Below, piece after piece: positions 27,913 to 35,505 of a stretch of DNA of 64,000 bases. The stretch is from Bacteroidales bacterium (GTDB lineage: Bacteria > Bacteroidota > Bacteroidia > Bacteroidales > P3). A model generated the notes under the pieces. That model was not told the origin of the DNA. It ran no database searches and worked only from the letters and a program-made list of their open reading frames with translations. Location of the stretch: positions 1 to 64,000 of the forward strand of contig JAFVBC010000003.1 in NCBI GenBank assembly GCA_017480185.1, read 5' to 3'. A program made the position numbers and the translations under genes. Each line of letters begins with the position of its first letter. Positions within the stretch are counted from its first letter, which is position 1.

Positions 27913-28161
27913 ATGAGCGAAAATAGAAAGAAAAAGTACGATGCACCGACATTAACGGTGGTTGAGTTGAAGGCTGAAGTTGGCTATGCTGCAAGCACCT
28001 CGATTGAGGATTTGCCAAATTCAATAAATTCGGCGTTTGAGATTATGGACTTGCGTCCCGACTTGAATGGGTCGCCACATGCACCAGGCGCAGATGAATT
28101 TGTTGGAACCTATTTCGAGGATGGAGGCCACAACGATTGGGGTTGGGGTTGGACACGATAG
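27913..28161 (+). CDS. Small protein with YxAP motif and aromatic tail
   Basis: An 82-residue protein beginning MSENRKKKYDAPTLTVVELK. The N-terminal pattern (basic stretch, then YDAP and a VVELKAEVGYAAS strand) resembles many short Bacteroidales proteins of unknown function that precede lipoprotein or fimbrillin-like genes. The tail is acidic and ends with alternating Trp and Gly (HNDWGWGWTR). There is no signal peptide. An in-frame ATG at 27859 would give 100 residues; 27913 is preferred because the family starts just before the basic stretch. A strong promoter lies upstream and a lipoprotein gene 65 bases downstream. Confidence 0.6.
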   Translation: MSENRKKKYDAPTLTVVELKAEVGYAASTSIEDLPNSINSAFEIMDLRPDLNGSPHAPGADEFVGTYFEDGGHNDWGWGWTR

Positions 28162-28162
28162 T

Positions 28163-28201
28163 GATTAGCTTCGTGCTCTCGGTTAATCCCTAATTTTTTT
28201 T
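28163..28201 (+). terminator. Possible weak terminator
   Basis: A weak stem (GATTA with TAATC) with a nested AGC-GCT stem, followed by a run of eight T at 28194-28201. It lies between the small-protein gene and the lipoprotein gene and could attenuate read-through. Confidence 0.35.
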
Positions 28202-28226
28202 GTATATTCATAAGTATTGCATAGTT

Positions 28227-29048
28227 ATGAAAAGAATTGCAATGATTGTTATAGCCGCCATGTCGTTGGCAACGCTGGCATCGTGTGGTGATGAAAATTA
28301 CGACCAGTTCGAAGTGCGTATGGGTGGCATGAAGAATTCGGATGATTCAAAAGCTTATTTTGGCAGTGAGAGGATATTCTATTTTGATGATGGCGATCAA
28401 GTGAAGATGAACAACCGCACAATCACGTTGCAAAGAGACGGCAGCTTGGACGGAGATGGTACTGATGTTTGGGTAGGAATACCCAACAGTGCCGTGTCGG
28501 CAATTGGTGGTTTGTATTATTGTATGTTCAATACAGGGAGTGGTGGCAGTTGGGTTAATTCCAGTCGTACATTTCGTAATTTGCAATTTATTCAAAGAGA
28601 CGGAAAAGCAAGTTTAGTGTTAGGGTCTACGACCAGCACAAATGTGCTTACGTTGTGGCCGAGTTGCGCGATGCTGACATTCTCGCCAACGTATCGTAAC
28701 GATATTCAGGTTTATTTCAAAGTAGAGGATGGTCACATTCCAACTACAGGCGATTTCAATCCAGTCGATCGCTCTGTTAGCAACTATACGGAGTTTGATT
28801 ACTACACCAATAGTACAGGATCTCCGCTTGGTAGTTCGGGTGGTGAAGCTGGCTTCATTAAAGCAACAGCCGATAATGCATCTTTCAACTATGTGCTTAT
28901 CCCCATGACGGGTAATAGCATCACCACAAAGATTATCATACGTTATACTCAAGTTTCGGTAGATTCTGCTGGTAGAGAAACGACTACATACTTGTACAGA
29001 GAGAGCAATTCTGTAACCCTCAGCAAGGGCTATCGCTACTCTATTTAA
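28227..29048 (+). CDS. Fimbrillin-like lipoprotein
   Basis: A 273-residue lipoprotein: the signal segment ends TLASC, giving a lipid-modified Cys at about residue 19. The body is beta-rich; the segment IFYFDDGDQVKMNN followed by TITLQRDG, and a later aromatic-rich region, resemble the N-terminal domain of fimbrillin-like (Mfa/FimB-type) proteins. The full domain is not certain. It would be exported to the outer surface. An upstream in-frame start at 28200 is rejected because it precedes the lipobox signal by an unusual charged tail. It follows the 82-residue protein gene and may share its promoter. Confidence 0.68.
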   Translation: MKRIAMIVIAAMSLATLASCGDENYDQFEVRMGGMKNSDDSKAYFGSERIFYFDDGDQVKMNNRTITLQRDGSLDGDGTDVWVGIPNSAVSAIGGLYYCMFNTGSGGSWVNSSRTFRNLQFIQRDGKASLVLGSTTSTNVLTLWPSCAMLTFSPTYRNDIQVYFKVEDGHIPTTGDFNPVDRSVSNYTEFDYYTNSTGSPLGSSGGEAGFIKATADNASFNYVLIPMTGNSITTKIIIRYTQVSVDSAGRETTTYLYRESNSVTLSKGYRYSI

Positions 29049-29080
29049 GTCCTTTTCCCATTAGCAAGGCTATTGGTGGT

Positions 29081-30097
29081 ATGCAAACCGTGTGTTTGGG
29101 TAGGAGTGGGCTGATTGTGCCACGCAACGGTTTTGGAGCTTTACCCATTCAACGAATTTCGAAAAATGATGCCGCCCGTTTGGTGCGTCGTGCACTTGAC
29201 GGCGGCATGTACTATTTCGACACCGCCCGTTTTTATACCGACAGCGAGGAAAAACTCGGCTATGCTCTTGAGGGTAGGAGACATGAGGTGATTGTAAGCA
29301 CCAAGACGGGTGCCGCCACAGCCGATGGCTTTTGGGCCGATTTGCACACCAGTTTGCGGTTGCTGCGCACCGACTATGTTGACCTCTACCAGTTTCACAA
29401 CCCTGCATTCTGCCCCAAACCAGAAGATGAAAGCGGGTTGTATGAGGCTATGGCCGAGGCTGTAAGACAAGGTAAAGTGCTGCATGTCGGGATAACTAAC
29501 CACCGCCAACATGTGGCACACGAGGCCATTGAGAGTGGACTATACGAAACGCTGCAATACCCTTTCAGTTATCTTGCCTCGGCAGCCGACGAGCAAATAG
29601 TGGCCGACACTGCTGCTCACAACATGGGGTTTATTGCAATGAAAGGGTTGAGCGGTGGGCTGATAAATCACGCCGCCACGGCCTATGCCTTTCTTGCTCA
29701 GTACACTCATGTGGCTCCCATTTGGGGCATACAGCGTGAGAGCGAACTTGACGAGTGGTTGTCATTCCAAGACAATCCGCCCGTACTGACCGACGAAATG
29801 CTCCGTCGCATTGAACACGACCGCAAGGAATTGAGTGGCGACTTTTGTCGTGGCTGTGGCTATTGTCAGCCCTGTCCGGCCGGCATACAGATTGAAGATT
29901 GCAACCGCATGTCGCTTTTCTTGCGTCGTGCCCCTCACAGTGTTTATCTGACGCAAGAATGGGCTTACAAAATGCAGAAGATAGAAGGCTGCTTGCATTG
30001 CAATCATTGCGTGCAGCACTGCCCCTACGGCCTTGACACTCCAAATCTACTTGTAAAGAACTACGAAGACTTTAAGCAGTTTTGGGCTAACAGATGA
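29081..30097 (+). CDS. Aldo/keto reductase with C-terminal 4Fe-4S ferredoxin domain
   Basis: A 338-residue cytoplasmic oxidoreductase. Residues 1-250 form an aldo/keto reductase barrel with Asp and Tyr in YFDTARFYTDSE, Lys in STKTGA and His in YQFHNP. The C-terminal 80 residues carry two cysteine clusters, CRGCGYCQPCP and CLHCNHCVQHCP, expected to bind two 4Fe-4S clusters. Such fusions are common in anaerobes and probably couple ferredoxin-type electrons to a carbonyl substrate. The stop overlaps trmO by four bases. Confidence 0.92.
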   Translation: MQTVCLGRSGLIVPRNGFGALPIQRISKNDAARLVRRALDGGMYYFDTARFYTDSEEKLGYALEGRRHEVIVSTKTGAATADGFWADLHTSLRLLRTDYVDLYQFHNPAFCPKPEDESGLYEAMAEAVRQGKVLHVGITNHRQHVAHEAIESGLYETLQYPFSYLASAADEQIVADTAAHNMGFIAMKGLSGGLINHAATAYAFLAQYTHVAPIWGIQRESELDEWLSFQDNPPVLTDEMLRRIEHDRKELSGDFCRGCGYCQPCPAGIQIEDCNRMSLFLRRAPHSVYLTQEWAYKMQKIEGCLHCNHCVQHCPYGLDTPNLLVKNYEDFKQFWANR

Positions 30098-30762
30098 ATG
30101 TTATTGCCCATATAGAGACCCCATTTGTTACAAAATTTGGGGTTCCGCGTCAGCCGGGCATTGTTCACTATACGGCTTGTGTGGTGTTTGAACCAGAGTA
30201 TCGCAATGGTGAGGCTTTGCGTGGGCTGGAAGAGTTTGACTACATTTGGTTGTTGTGGCAGTTTCATCTTGCGGCGCACGATGGGACATGGTCGCCCACA
30301 GTGAGGCCTCCTCGACTGGGAGGTAATAGACGTATGGGCGTGTTCGCCACACGTAGCCCATTCCGTCCAAACAACATAGGACTTTCGGCGGTAAGATTGA
30401 TAGATATTGTGCCTGTTGAGGGTAAAGGTAAGGTGCTGCTGGTTGATGGTGCCGACATGGTGAATGGTACGCCAATACTTGACATTAAACCCTATGTAAC
30501 CTATACCGATAGTTATCCAAATGCTCGCAGCGGTTTCGCACAGGAAAGGCCTAAAGCAGAGATTGTGGTAGATGCAACAGCCGTGGCCAAAGTGCTACCA
30601 CCCAAAGAACTGGATTTAATTGTTCAGGTGTTGCAAGCCGACCCGCGTCCACAATATCAAAAAGATAATGACCGTGTGTATGCCATGCAGATAGGCCAAA
30701 GAGAAGTGCGCTTTAGGGTGGATGACGGTAGGGCAATTGTGATTTCTACAACCGAGGTGTAA
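30094..30762 (+). CDS. trmO: tRNA (N6-threonylcarbamoyladenosine-37) methyltransferase TrmO
   Basis: SAM-dependent enzyme that methylates t6A37 in tRNA-Thr. The 222 residues follow the YaeB/TsaA family: an N-terminal beta-barrel beginning VIAHIETPFVTKFGVPRQPG, the signature RMGVFATRSPFRPNNIGLS, then GTPILDIKPYV. The C-terminal part (LPPKELDLIVQVLQADPRP) is the TrmO extension. It overlaps the upstream reductase gene by four bases. Confidence 0.92.
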   Translation: MNVIAHIETPFVTKFGVPRQPGIVHYTACVVFEPEYRNGEALRGLEEFDYIWLLWQFHLAAHDGTWSPTVRPPRLGGNRRMGVFATRSPFRPNNIGLSAVRLIDIVPVEGKGKVLLVDGADMVNGTPILDIKPYVTYTDSYPNARSGFAQERPKAEIVVDATAVAKVLPPKELDLIVQVLQADPRPQYQKDNDRVYAMQIGQREVRFRVDDGRAIVISTTEV

Positions 30763-30803
30763 CAAACAGGCTTCACCCTGCGTCTTACTACATCGGAACA
30801 ACG

Positions 30804-31349
30804 ATGGAGAACAGCCAAACATTGAGTGTTGATAGGACACAAACGTACAGGGCATTGGTAGATGCATGTATTAGACATGAATCCAAGGCTCAGCGTGCGT
30901 TGTACGACATGCTGGCCCCTATGTGTATGGGTGTTTGCCTGCGATATGCTGGTACGGTTGTCGTGGCAGAAGACCTGTTGCAGGAGGGGTTTGTTAAGGT
31001 GTTTGAAAAGATTGCTACGCTGCGCGACCCAGAGAAGATACGTCCGTGGGCCTATCAAATAATGGTCAATGTCAGCGTTCAATACTTGAGAAAGAAAGAG
31101 ATGGTGGTTGTGGCTGAAGGTGTGGAAGATGTGCCCGTGTCGGTTGATTTCTCGCCATTTGCTATGGAAGATATTGTATTGGCCATTGGACAGTTGCCCC
31201 CAACTCAAAGGATGGTGTTTAACCTGTGCGAAGTGGAAGGGTACAACCACGACGAGGTGGCACAAATGATGCGTTGTTCCAATGTTTCGGTGAGGGTGAA
31301 CCTTTGTAGAGCAAAAAAGCATTTGAAAGAACTGCTGAATAATAGATAG
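30804..31349 (+). CDS. ECF-type RNA polymerase sigma factor
   Basis: A 181-residue sigma factor with region 2 at about 22-95 (DLLQEGFVKVFEKI is the promoter-melting helix) and region 4 at about 115-175 (QLPPTQRMVFNLCEVEGYNHDEVAQM). It starts 41 bases after trmO. The next gene begins four bases after its stop and encodes a membrane protein in the position usually held by the anti-sigma factor. The target genes are unknown. Confidence 0.93.
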   Translation: MENSQTLSVDRTQTYRALVDACIRHESKAQRALYDMLAPMCMGVCLRYAGTVVVAEDLLQEGFVKVFEKIATLRDPEKIRPWAYQIMVNVSVQYLRKKEMVVVAEGVEDVPVSVDFSPFAMEDIVLAIGQLPPTQRMVFNLCEVEGYNHDEVAQMMRCSNVSVRVNLCRAKKHLKELLNNR

Positions 31350-31352
31350 ACA

Positions 31353-32186
31353 ATGAACCTGAAAGAATTTGAGTATACACCAACGGATGGCGTATTTGAA
31401 AAGATAGAAAAAAGACTTGCCGTCAGACAGATGGTGAGGAATGTGGTTATAGCTGTTGGTATTGTTGTGGTATTGGGCGGTGTGGCGTGCGCCATTGTAT
31501 TCTCAAAAGACAATGTACCACTTGTTATCCCCAACAGGCATGAAATGACGACCACCACTGAAATATTGGCGGAGCCTCAGGCATTGCCCCAGAAACAAGA
31601 GACGGCAAGAGTTCACCATTCAGGACGGAAACATGTTGACGCGGAGAAAAGCATTGCTCTGCAGAAACAAACGGCAGACAACATGGTTGATTTAAGCGTA
31701 GCAAACGACATCAACGATAATAGTACCCTGACAACATCTGAAACGCAAGAAACGGGTGCCTTGAAAACAAATGCAAGCAACAATGCGACTATTGTTGTTA
31801 CGGCTGAAGAAAAACCTTTGGATAAGTCGGCAGATGGGACTTCTCAGAATACCATCAACAACCCAAAAAGTGAACCAGATACCACTCGAATAAGGCGTGA
31901 TTTTGGTACAATTGCCTGGGTGCCTAATGCCATTGCACCCAATGATGAGAATGAGAAAAACAGGGTGTTTTGTGTGAAGTTTACGGAATACGTATCGAAT
32001 TTTAAGATTATGATATTCAATCGCGCTGGGCGATTGGTATATGAAAGCACCGATCCTGAATTTGTGTGGAATGCCTCGTCGGGCAGCCAAGCAGTTGGTC
32101 AAGGCACATACGTGTGGGCAATGTCTTTCAGAGATAACCAAGGAGTGCATCATAGTGAACGGGGAACTGTTACTGTCATAAGATAA
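31353..32186 (+). CDS. Membrane protein with C-terminal CHU_C-like domain, candidate anti-sigma partner
   Basis: A 277-residue protein in three parts. Residues 1-28 are charged and cytoplasmic, starting NLKEFEYTPTDGVFEKIEKR. A transmembrane helix follows (about 29-50). After a Thr/Asn/Gln-rich linker (about 60-180), residues about 190-277 match the gliding-motility-associated C-terminal (CHU_C) fold: WVPNAIAPNDENEKN, KIMIFNRAGRLVYES and GTYVWAMSFRDNQG. The usual substrate signal peptide is missing, so the helix is probably an inner-membrane anchor. It follows the sigma gene by three bases, so it may be its anti-sigma factor with an envelope-sensing domain. That role is inferred. Confidence 0.75.
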   Translation: MNLKEFEYTPTDGVFEKIEKRLAVRQMVRNVVIAVGIVVVLGGVACAIVFSKDNVPLVIPNRHEMTTTTEILAEPQALPQKQETARVHHSGRKHVDAEKSIALQKQTADNMVDLSVANDINDNSTLTTSETQETGALKTNASNNATIVVTAEEKPLDKSADGTSQNTINNPKSEPDTTRIRRDFGTIAWVPNAIAPNDENEKNRVFCVKFTEYVSNFKIMIFNRAGRLVYESTDPEFVWNASSGSQAVGQGTYVWAMSFRDNQGVHHSERGTVTVIR

Positions 32187-32216
32187 GTTGTTAGGCAGGG
32201 TTAAAAATAAAAGTTG

Positions 32217-32224
32217 TATTTTTG
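32217..32224 (+). promoter_or_regulatory. -7 promoter element of rnpB
   Basis: TATTTTTG followed by CA matches TAnnTTTG and lies about nine bases before the predicted 5' end of the RNase P RNA, the right distance for direct initiation. A TTG at 32188 is six bases further than ideal. Confidence 0.65.
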
Positions 32225-32232
32225 CAAAAAGA

Positions 32233-32584
32233 AATAGCAAGAGCCGTTCTATCGCTGGGCAGAGATGCCGAGAGGAAAGTCCGGGCAGCACGAGCCACCA
32301 TGCTTCCTAACGGGAAGGCATCAATGATGGCAACACGTTGATGACAGAAAGTGCCACAGAAAAGATACCGCCTTCGGGTAAGGGTGAAATCGCGAGGTAA
32401 GAGCTCACGACAATAGTGGAGACACTATTGATGGTAAACCTCATGGGCTGAAAGACCAAATATACCGACAGTAAAGAGCAGGCTCGCTCGTTGTCGGGGG
32501 GTGGGTTGATAGAGATTACTGGCGACAGTAATAGTAGATTGATGATAGAACACGACAGAACCCGGCTTATAGACTCTTGCTATT
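32233..32584 (+). ncRNA. rnpB: RNase P RNA
   Basis: Catalytic RNA that matures tRNA 5' ends. The universally conserved core GAGGAAAGTCCGGGC lies at 32272-32286, and the matching 3' core ACAGAACCCGGCTTAT at 32555-32570. The 5' end AATAGCAAGAG pairs perfectly over 11 bases with CTCTTGCTATT at the 3' end (helix P1), which sets the boundaries. A T-rich tail follows. Length near 350 bases is normal for the A-type RNA of Bacteroidota. Confidence 0.93.
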
Positions 32585-32613
32585 TTGTTTTTGAGAACAA
32601 CTAACTATGCCAA

Positions 32614-33345
32614 ATGGTGAATAGGGGCTTTGTTAAGGTGTGCTTTTGCATTGTCTGCTTTGCTTTGCTGTCGTGTGGCGGACAATATAGAGGGGTACAT
32701 AGTTCTTCTATATTGCTGTTCCAAGCAAAGCAAGACTATGCGACCCTACAGCAGTTGGCATTGGAGTATAATCAAAGTATTACGGAAGCTTATAAGGTTG
32801 ATACCTTACACCCTGGAATGCTTGCAGATTTGGGTGTGTGCTTGTATTATCTTGGAAAATATGATGAGGCTACTTGCATGTTTGAGTTGGAAAAAAAGAA
32901 GTATCCATATAGTGCAGCAATAATATCTGCCATACAGGAAACACTAAAACAAGATAATGCGAGTGGAATATCTTCAACAACATGTGACACTATTTCCGAA
33001 GTAAAGCTAAGGTCACTGTTTGTTGATTCGGTTCTGTTACATAATAGGGTGGAGGGTGTCGCGGCGGTAATAGATAGTTCTGACATAGAACGTGTCATGT
33101 TGCAGACACCTAAAGATTCAGTGCCTTATGTCAAACGGCTAACTGCAACCGAAAAGAGAATATTGCTTGAGCAGCAACAGGAAGAAGCTCGTAGGCATAA
33201 GATTGCTACAGCAGACTCTATAGCTGCAGCAAAGAAAGCAAAAATGGCTGCTCGAAAGCAGGAGAAGATTGATAGAGAAAAAGCAAGAAAACAGGCGCAA
33301 AAGGCAAAGAAGGCGGAGAAACGTCAGAAGTCTAAAACAAAGTGA
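32614..33345 (+). CDS. DUF4810-like lipoprotein with basic coiled tail
   Basis: A 243-residue lipoprotein: the signal segment ends ALLSC, giving a lipidated Cys at about residue 21. The body has a DUF4810-like core (GMLADLGVCLYYLGKYDEATCMFELEKK), a short TPR-like segment. The C-terminal 70 residues are rich in Lys, Ala, Arg and Glu, likely a helical or coiled extension that could contact peptidoglycan or protein. DUF4810 proteins normally occur with a CsgG-like and a DUF799 lipoprotein; the DUF799 gene follows at once, but no CsgG gene is in the window. Confidence 0.78.
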   Translation: MVNRGFVKVCFCIVCFALLSCGGQYRGVHSSSILLFQAKQDYATLQQLALEYNQSITEAYKVDTLHPGMLADLGVCLYYLGKYDEATCMFELEKKKYPYSAAIISAIQETLKQDNASGISSTTCDTISEVKLRSLFVDSVLLHNRVEGVAAVIDSSDIERVMLQTPKDSVPYVKRLTATEKRILLEQQQEEARRHKIATADSIAAAKKAKMAARKQEKIDREKARKQAQKAKKAEKRQKSKTK

Positions 33346-33350
33346 GAGAT

Positions 33351-34133
33351 ATGAAGAGGTTTGTATTACGTTATGGACTATGTTTCGCACTTACGCTGCT
33401 GATAATTTCATGCCAAGGAGAGAAAAAAGTGTCGCGTTACGAGAGTTGGTATAAGGAAAAGCCTGAAGTTATATATGTGGCCCCTGTGTGTGATTTATCT
33501 CAACGAAAGGTAGTGAGAGGTGATGATGACTCTATATACAATGCCTCACTAAACCTTGCGGCAAAACACATGTATTTATCTTCGTTCTCACCGATTATAA
33601 CTAATGGCTACTATACTCTTGGCGCATTGGCTTCGGCTCAGTTCGCTCTTGCTCATCCCAAAACCACCAAGCAGTTACACAATTCATCAATGGAAGAGTA
33701 TAGAAATTTGGGAATAGATGCAGTTCTTCTTATAACCATCCACAACTGGAGTCAATCCTCCGATCAGTGGAATATATATGTGGAGTATGTATTGCGCTCT
33801 ACTCACAACAATACGGAGCTTATGCATGTTTGGGTTAAGGGCGCGAAACAGCTGAGCACTAATTATAAGGGTATACCAATACCACTGAAGAAAGACATCA
33901 AGTTTGCAGAAAATGCAAATTGCGATACTGAGACCGCGATAAGATGCAGTTTAGTTGAGACTTTGAATAAATATGTGCTAAACGACATACCTCGTGGAGC
34001 GTTAGCACGTTCTCGTGAAAAAGAACCTTATACCACGGCACATCCCGACTATTTTCAGATGATGATTCGCAAGGATGGTACCGTTGAGATGTTGCAAATG
34101 GGAGAGGAAACAAATGGCTTTGTGCAGCAATAA
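33351..34133 (+). CDS. DUF799 (GNA1162-type) lipoprotein
   Basis: A 260-residue lipoprotein; the signal ends LIISC, with the lipid Cys at about residue 20. The body matches the DUF799 family: the segment SFSPIITNGYYTLGALASAQF, then GIDAVLLITIHNW and a strand-rich middle. Relatives such as neisserial GNA1162 are outer-membrane lipoproteins of unclear function, with a fold like TolB. ATG 33351 is six bases after the DUF4810 stop. The next start lies inside this gene's end, suggesting one transcript. Confidence 0.8.
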   Translation: MKRFVLRYGLCFALTLLIISCQGEKKVSRYESWYKEKPEVIYVAPVCDLSQRKVVRGDDDSIYNASLNLAAKHMYLSSFSPIITNGYYTLGALASAQFALAHPKTTKQLHNSSMEEYRNLGIDAVLLITIHNWSQSSDQWNIYVEYVLRSTHNNTELMHVWVKGAKQLSTNYKGIPIPLKKDIKFAENANCDTETAIRCSLVETLNKYVLNDIPRGALARSREKEPYTTAHPDYFQMMIRKDGTVEMLQMGEETNGFVQQ

Positions 34134-34839
34134 AAAAGTTAGAGTAATACCATCGCCCATACACCTATCAACAGATATTCAGAATGATGGATGGGTCGTT
34201 GTAGTTGTTGATATTCTACGCGCTACCACTGCTATATGTGCTGCGTTTGCATCGGGATGCAAGGAAGTCGTTCCTGTAGGCAACATCGATGCAGCAATGT
34301 CTTATGCAAAACGGGGTTATAAAATAGTTGCAGAGCGTGGTGGCAAGATCGTTGCTGGTGCCGATTATGGTAATTCACCCTGTTTCTTCCGACACAAAGA
34401 CATGAGAGATGAAAGGCTTGCGTATACTACCACCAACGGCACAAAAGCCATCTCTTTATCTTCCAGCTTATTTGAACGTGTCATAATTGGAGCATTTTCT
34501 AATTTTACTTGCTTGACAGAGGAATTGATTAAAGCTAATTCTGATGTTGCAATACTTTGTAGTGGCTGGCAAAACACAGTCAGCATCGAGGATACACTAT
34601 TTGCTGGGGCTATTTCAGACGCTCTATCACAACATCATTTTATTTTATCCAATGATTCTGCAGAACTCTCCGTATCGTTATGGCATGATAAGAAAACACA
34701 CATTCTTAATACACTCAAAGCATCAGAACATGGACGGCGACTTATGAATCTTGGTTTTGAACAAGATATAGAGTTTGCAGCTCAAATAGATACGTGTAAT
34801 TGTGTTCCTCAATTGATAAATCATAAACTTGTTTTATGA
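34114..34839 (+). CDS. 2-phosphosulfolactate phosphatase family protein (ComB-like)
   Basis: A 241-residue metal-dependent phosphatase family protein. Conserved segments include VVVDILRATTAI, AERGGKIVAGADYGNSP, TTTNGTKA and CSGWQNTVSIEDTLFAGAI, which together define ComB. In methanogens ComB makes sulfolactate for coenzyme M; in Bacteroidota, which do not make coenzyme M, the substrate is unknown. The start overlaps the DUF799 gene by 20 bases; an upstream in-frame ATG at 34075 would lengthen the overlap and is less likely. It overlaps the PAP2 gene by four bases. Confidence 0.88.
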   Translation: MALCSNKKVRVIPSPIHLSTDIQNDGWVVVVVDILRATTAICAAFASGCKEVVPVGNIDAAMSYAKRGYKIVAERGGKIVAGADYGNSPCFFRHKDMRDERLAYTTTNGTKAISLSSSLFERVIIGAFSNFTCLTEELIKANSDVAILCSGWQNTVSIEDTLFAGAISDALSQHHFILSNDSAELSVSLWHDKKTHILNTLKASEHGRRLMNLGFEQDIEFAAQIDTCNCVPQLINHKLVL

Positions 34840-35477
34840 AACACCATCCTCTCTTTTTTATCATTATACTTGCTTTAATTACAACATCTGCGACTGGGCA
34901 AACCGACACTTTGTCTGTATCAGCAATACACACTCGATGGGTACCACTTGTGGGTACAACACTATTGGCATCGGGTACGTTATTTTCCGTGCAGCCTGAA
35001 TTGCATAGACGCAGCATAGAAATGCGAGACGCTCTACAAATAGACGGCCACTCCCAATTGCGATTTGACGACTACGCACAGTTCATTCCTATAGCCACTT
35101 CTGCTATGCTAAACATATGTGGCGTCGAGGGAAAACATTCGTTAAAGCGCCTTTCCCTACTGTCGGGTACCAGTTTTCTCATTGGCATGACGGCTCTTGA
35201 AGCAGGAAAATATGGTTTTCATGTGCAACGTCCTAATGGGCATGGGTTTACCTCTTTCCCTTCTGGACACACTTGGTTCGCCTTTACTGGTGCAGAAATA
35301 CTGCGTCGTGAATATGGTGCAGACTATCCCTGGATTGCTGTAGGGGGATATATAGTAGCCGCCACGATTGGGTTTATGCGCATGTACAACAATCGTCACT
35401 GGTTCAGTGATGTGGTTGCTGGTGCTGGATTGGGCATGCTCTGCGTATCGGTGTCATACAAATTATGGGGAGAATGA
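34836..35477 (+). CDS. PAP2-family membrane phosphatase
   Basis: A 213-residue phosphatase with a signal peptide (about 1-21). All three active-site motifs are present: KYGFHVQRP (KX6RP), PSGHT, and RMYNNRHWFSDVVAG (RX5HX3D). It would act on a lipid phosphate or similar substrate at the periplasmic face. It overlaps the ComB-like gene by four bases, so the two phosphatases are translationally coupled. Confidence 0.92.
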   Translation: MKHHPLFFIIILALITTSATGQTDTLSVSAIHTRWVPLVGTTLLASGTLFSVQPELHRRSIEMRDALQIDGHSQLRFDDYAQFIPIATSAMLNICGVEGKHSLKRLSLLSGTSFLIGMTALEAGKYGFHVQRPNGHGFTSFPSGHTWFAFTGAEILRREYGADYPWIAVGGYIVAATIGFMRMYNNRHWFSDVVAGAGLGMLCVSVSYKLWGE

Positions 35478-35505
35478 CGTTATACTAATTACTCAATAAA
35501 CACTC

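Noticed and set aside
31353..32186. Type IX secreted protein because of the CHU_C-like domain
   Set aside because: No signal peptide; an internal membrane helix after a cytoplasmic segment and the position after a sigma gene fit a membrane regulator better.
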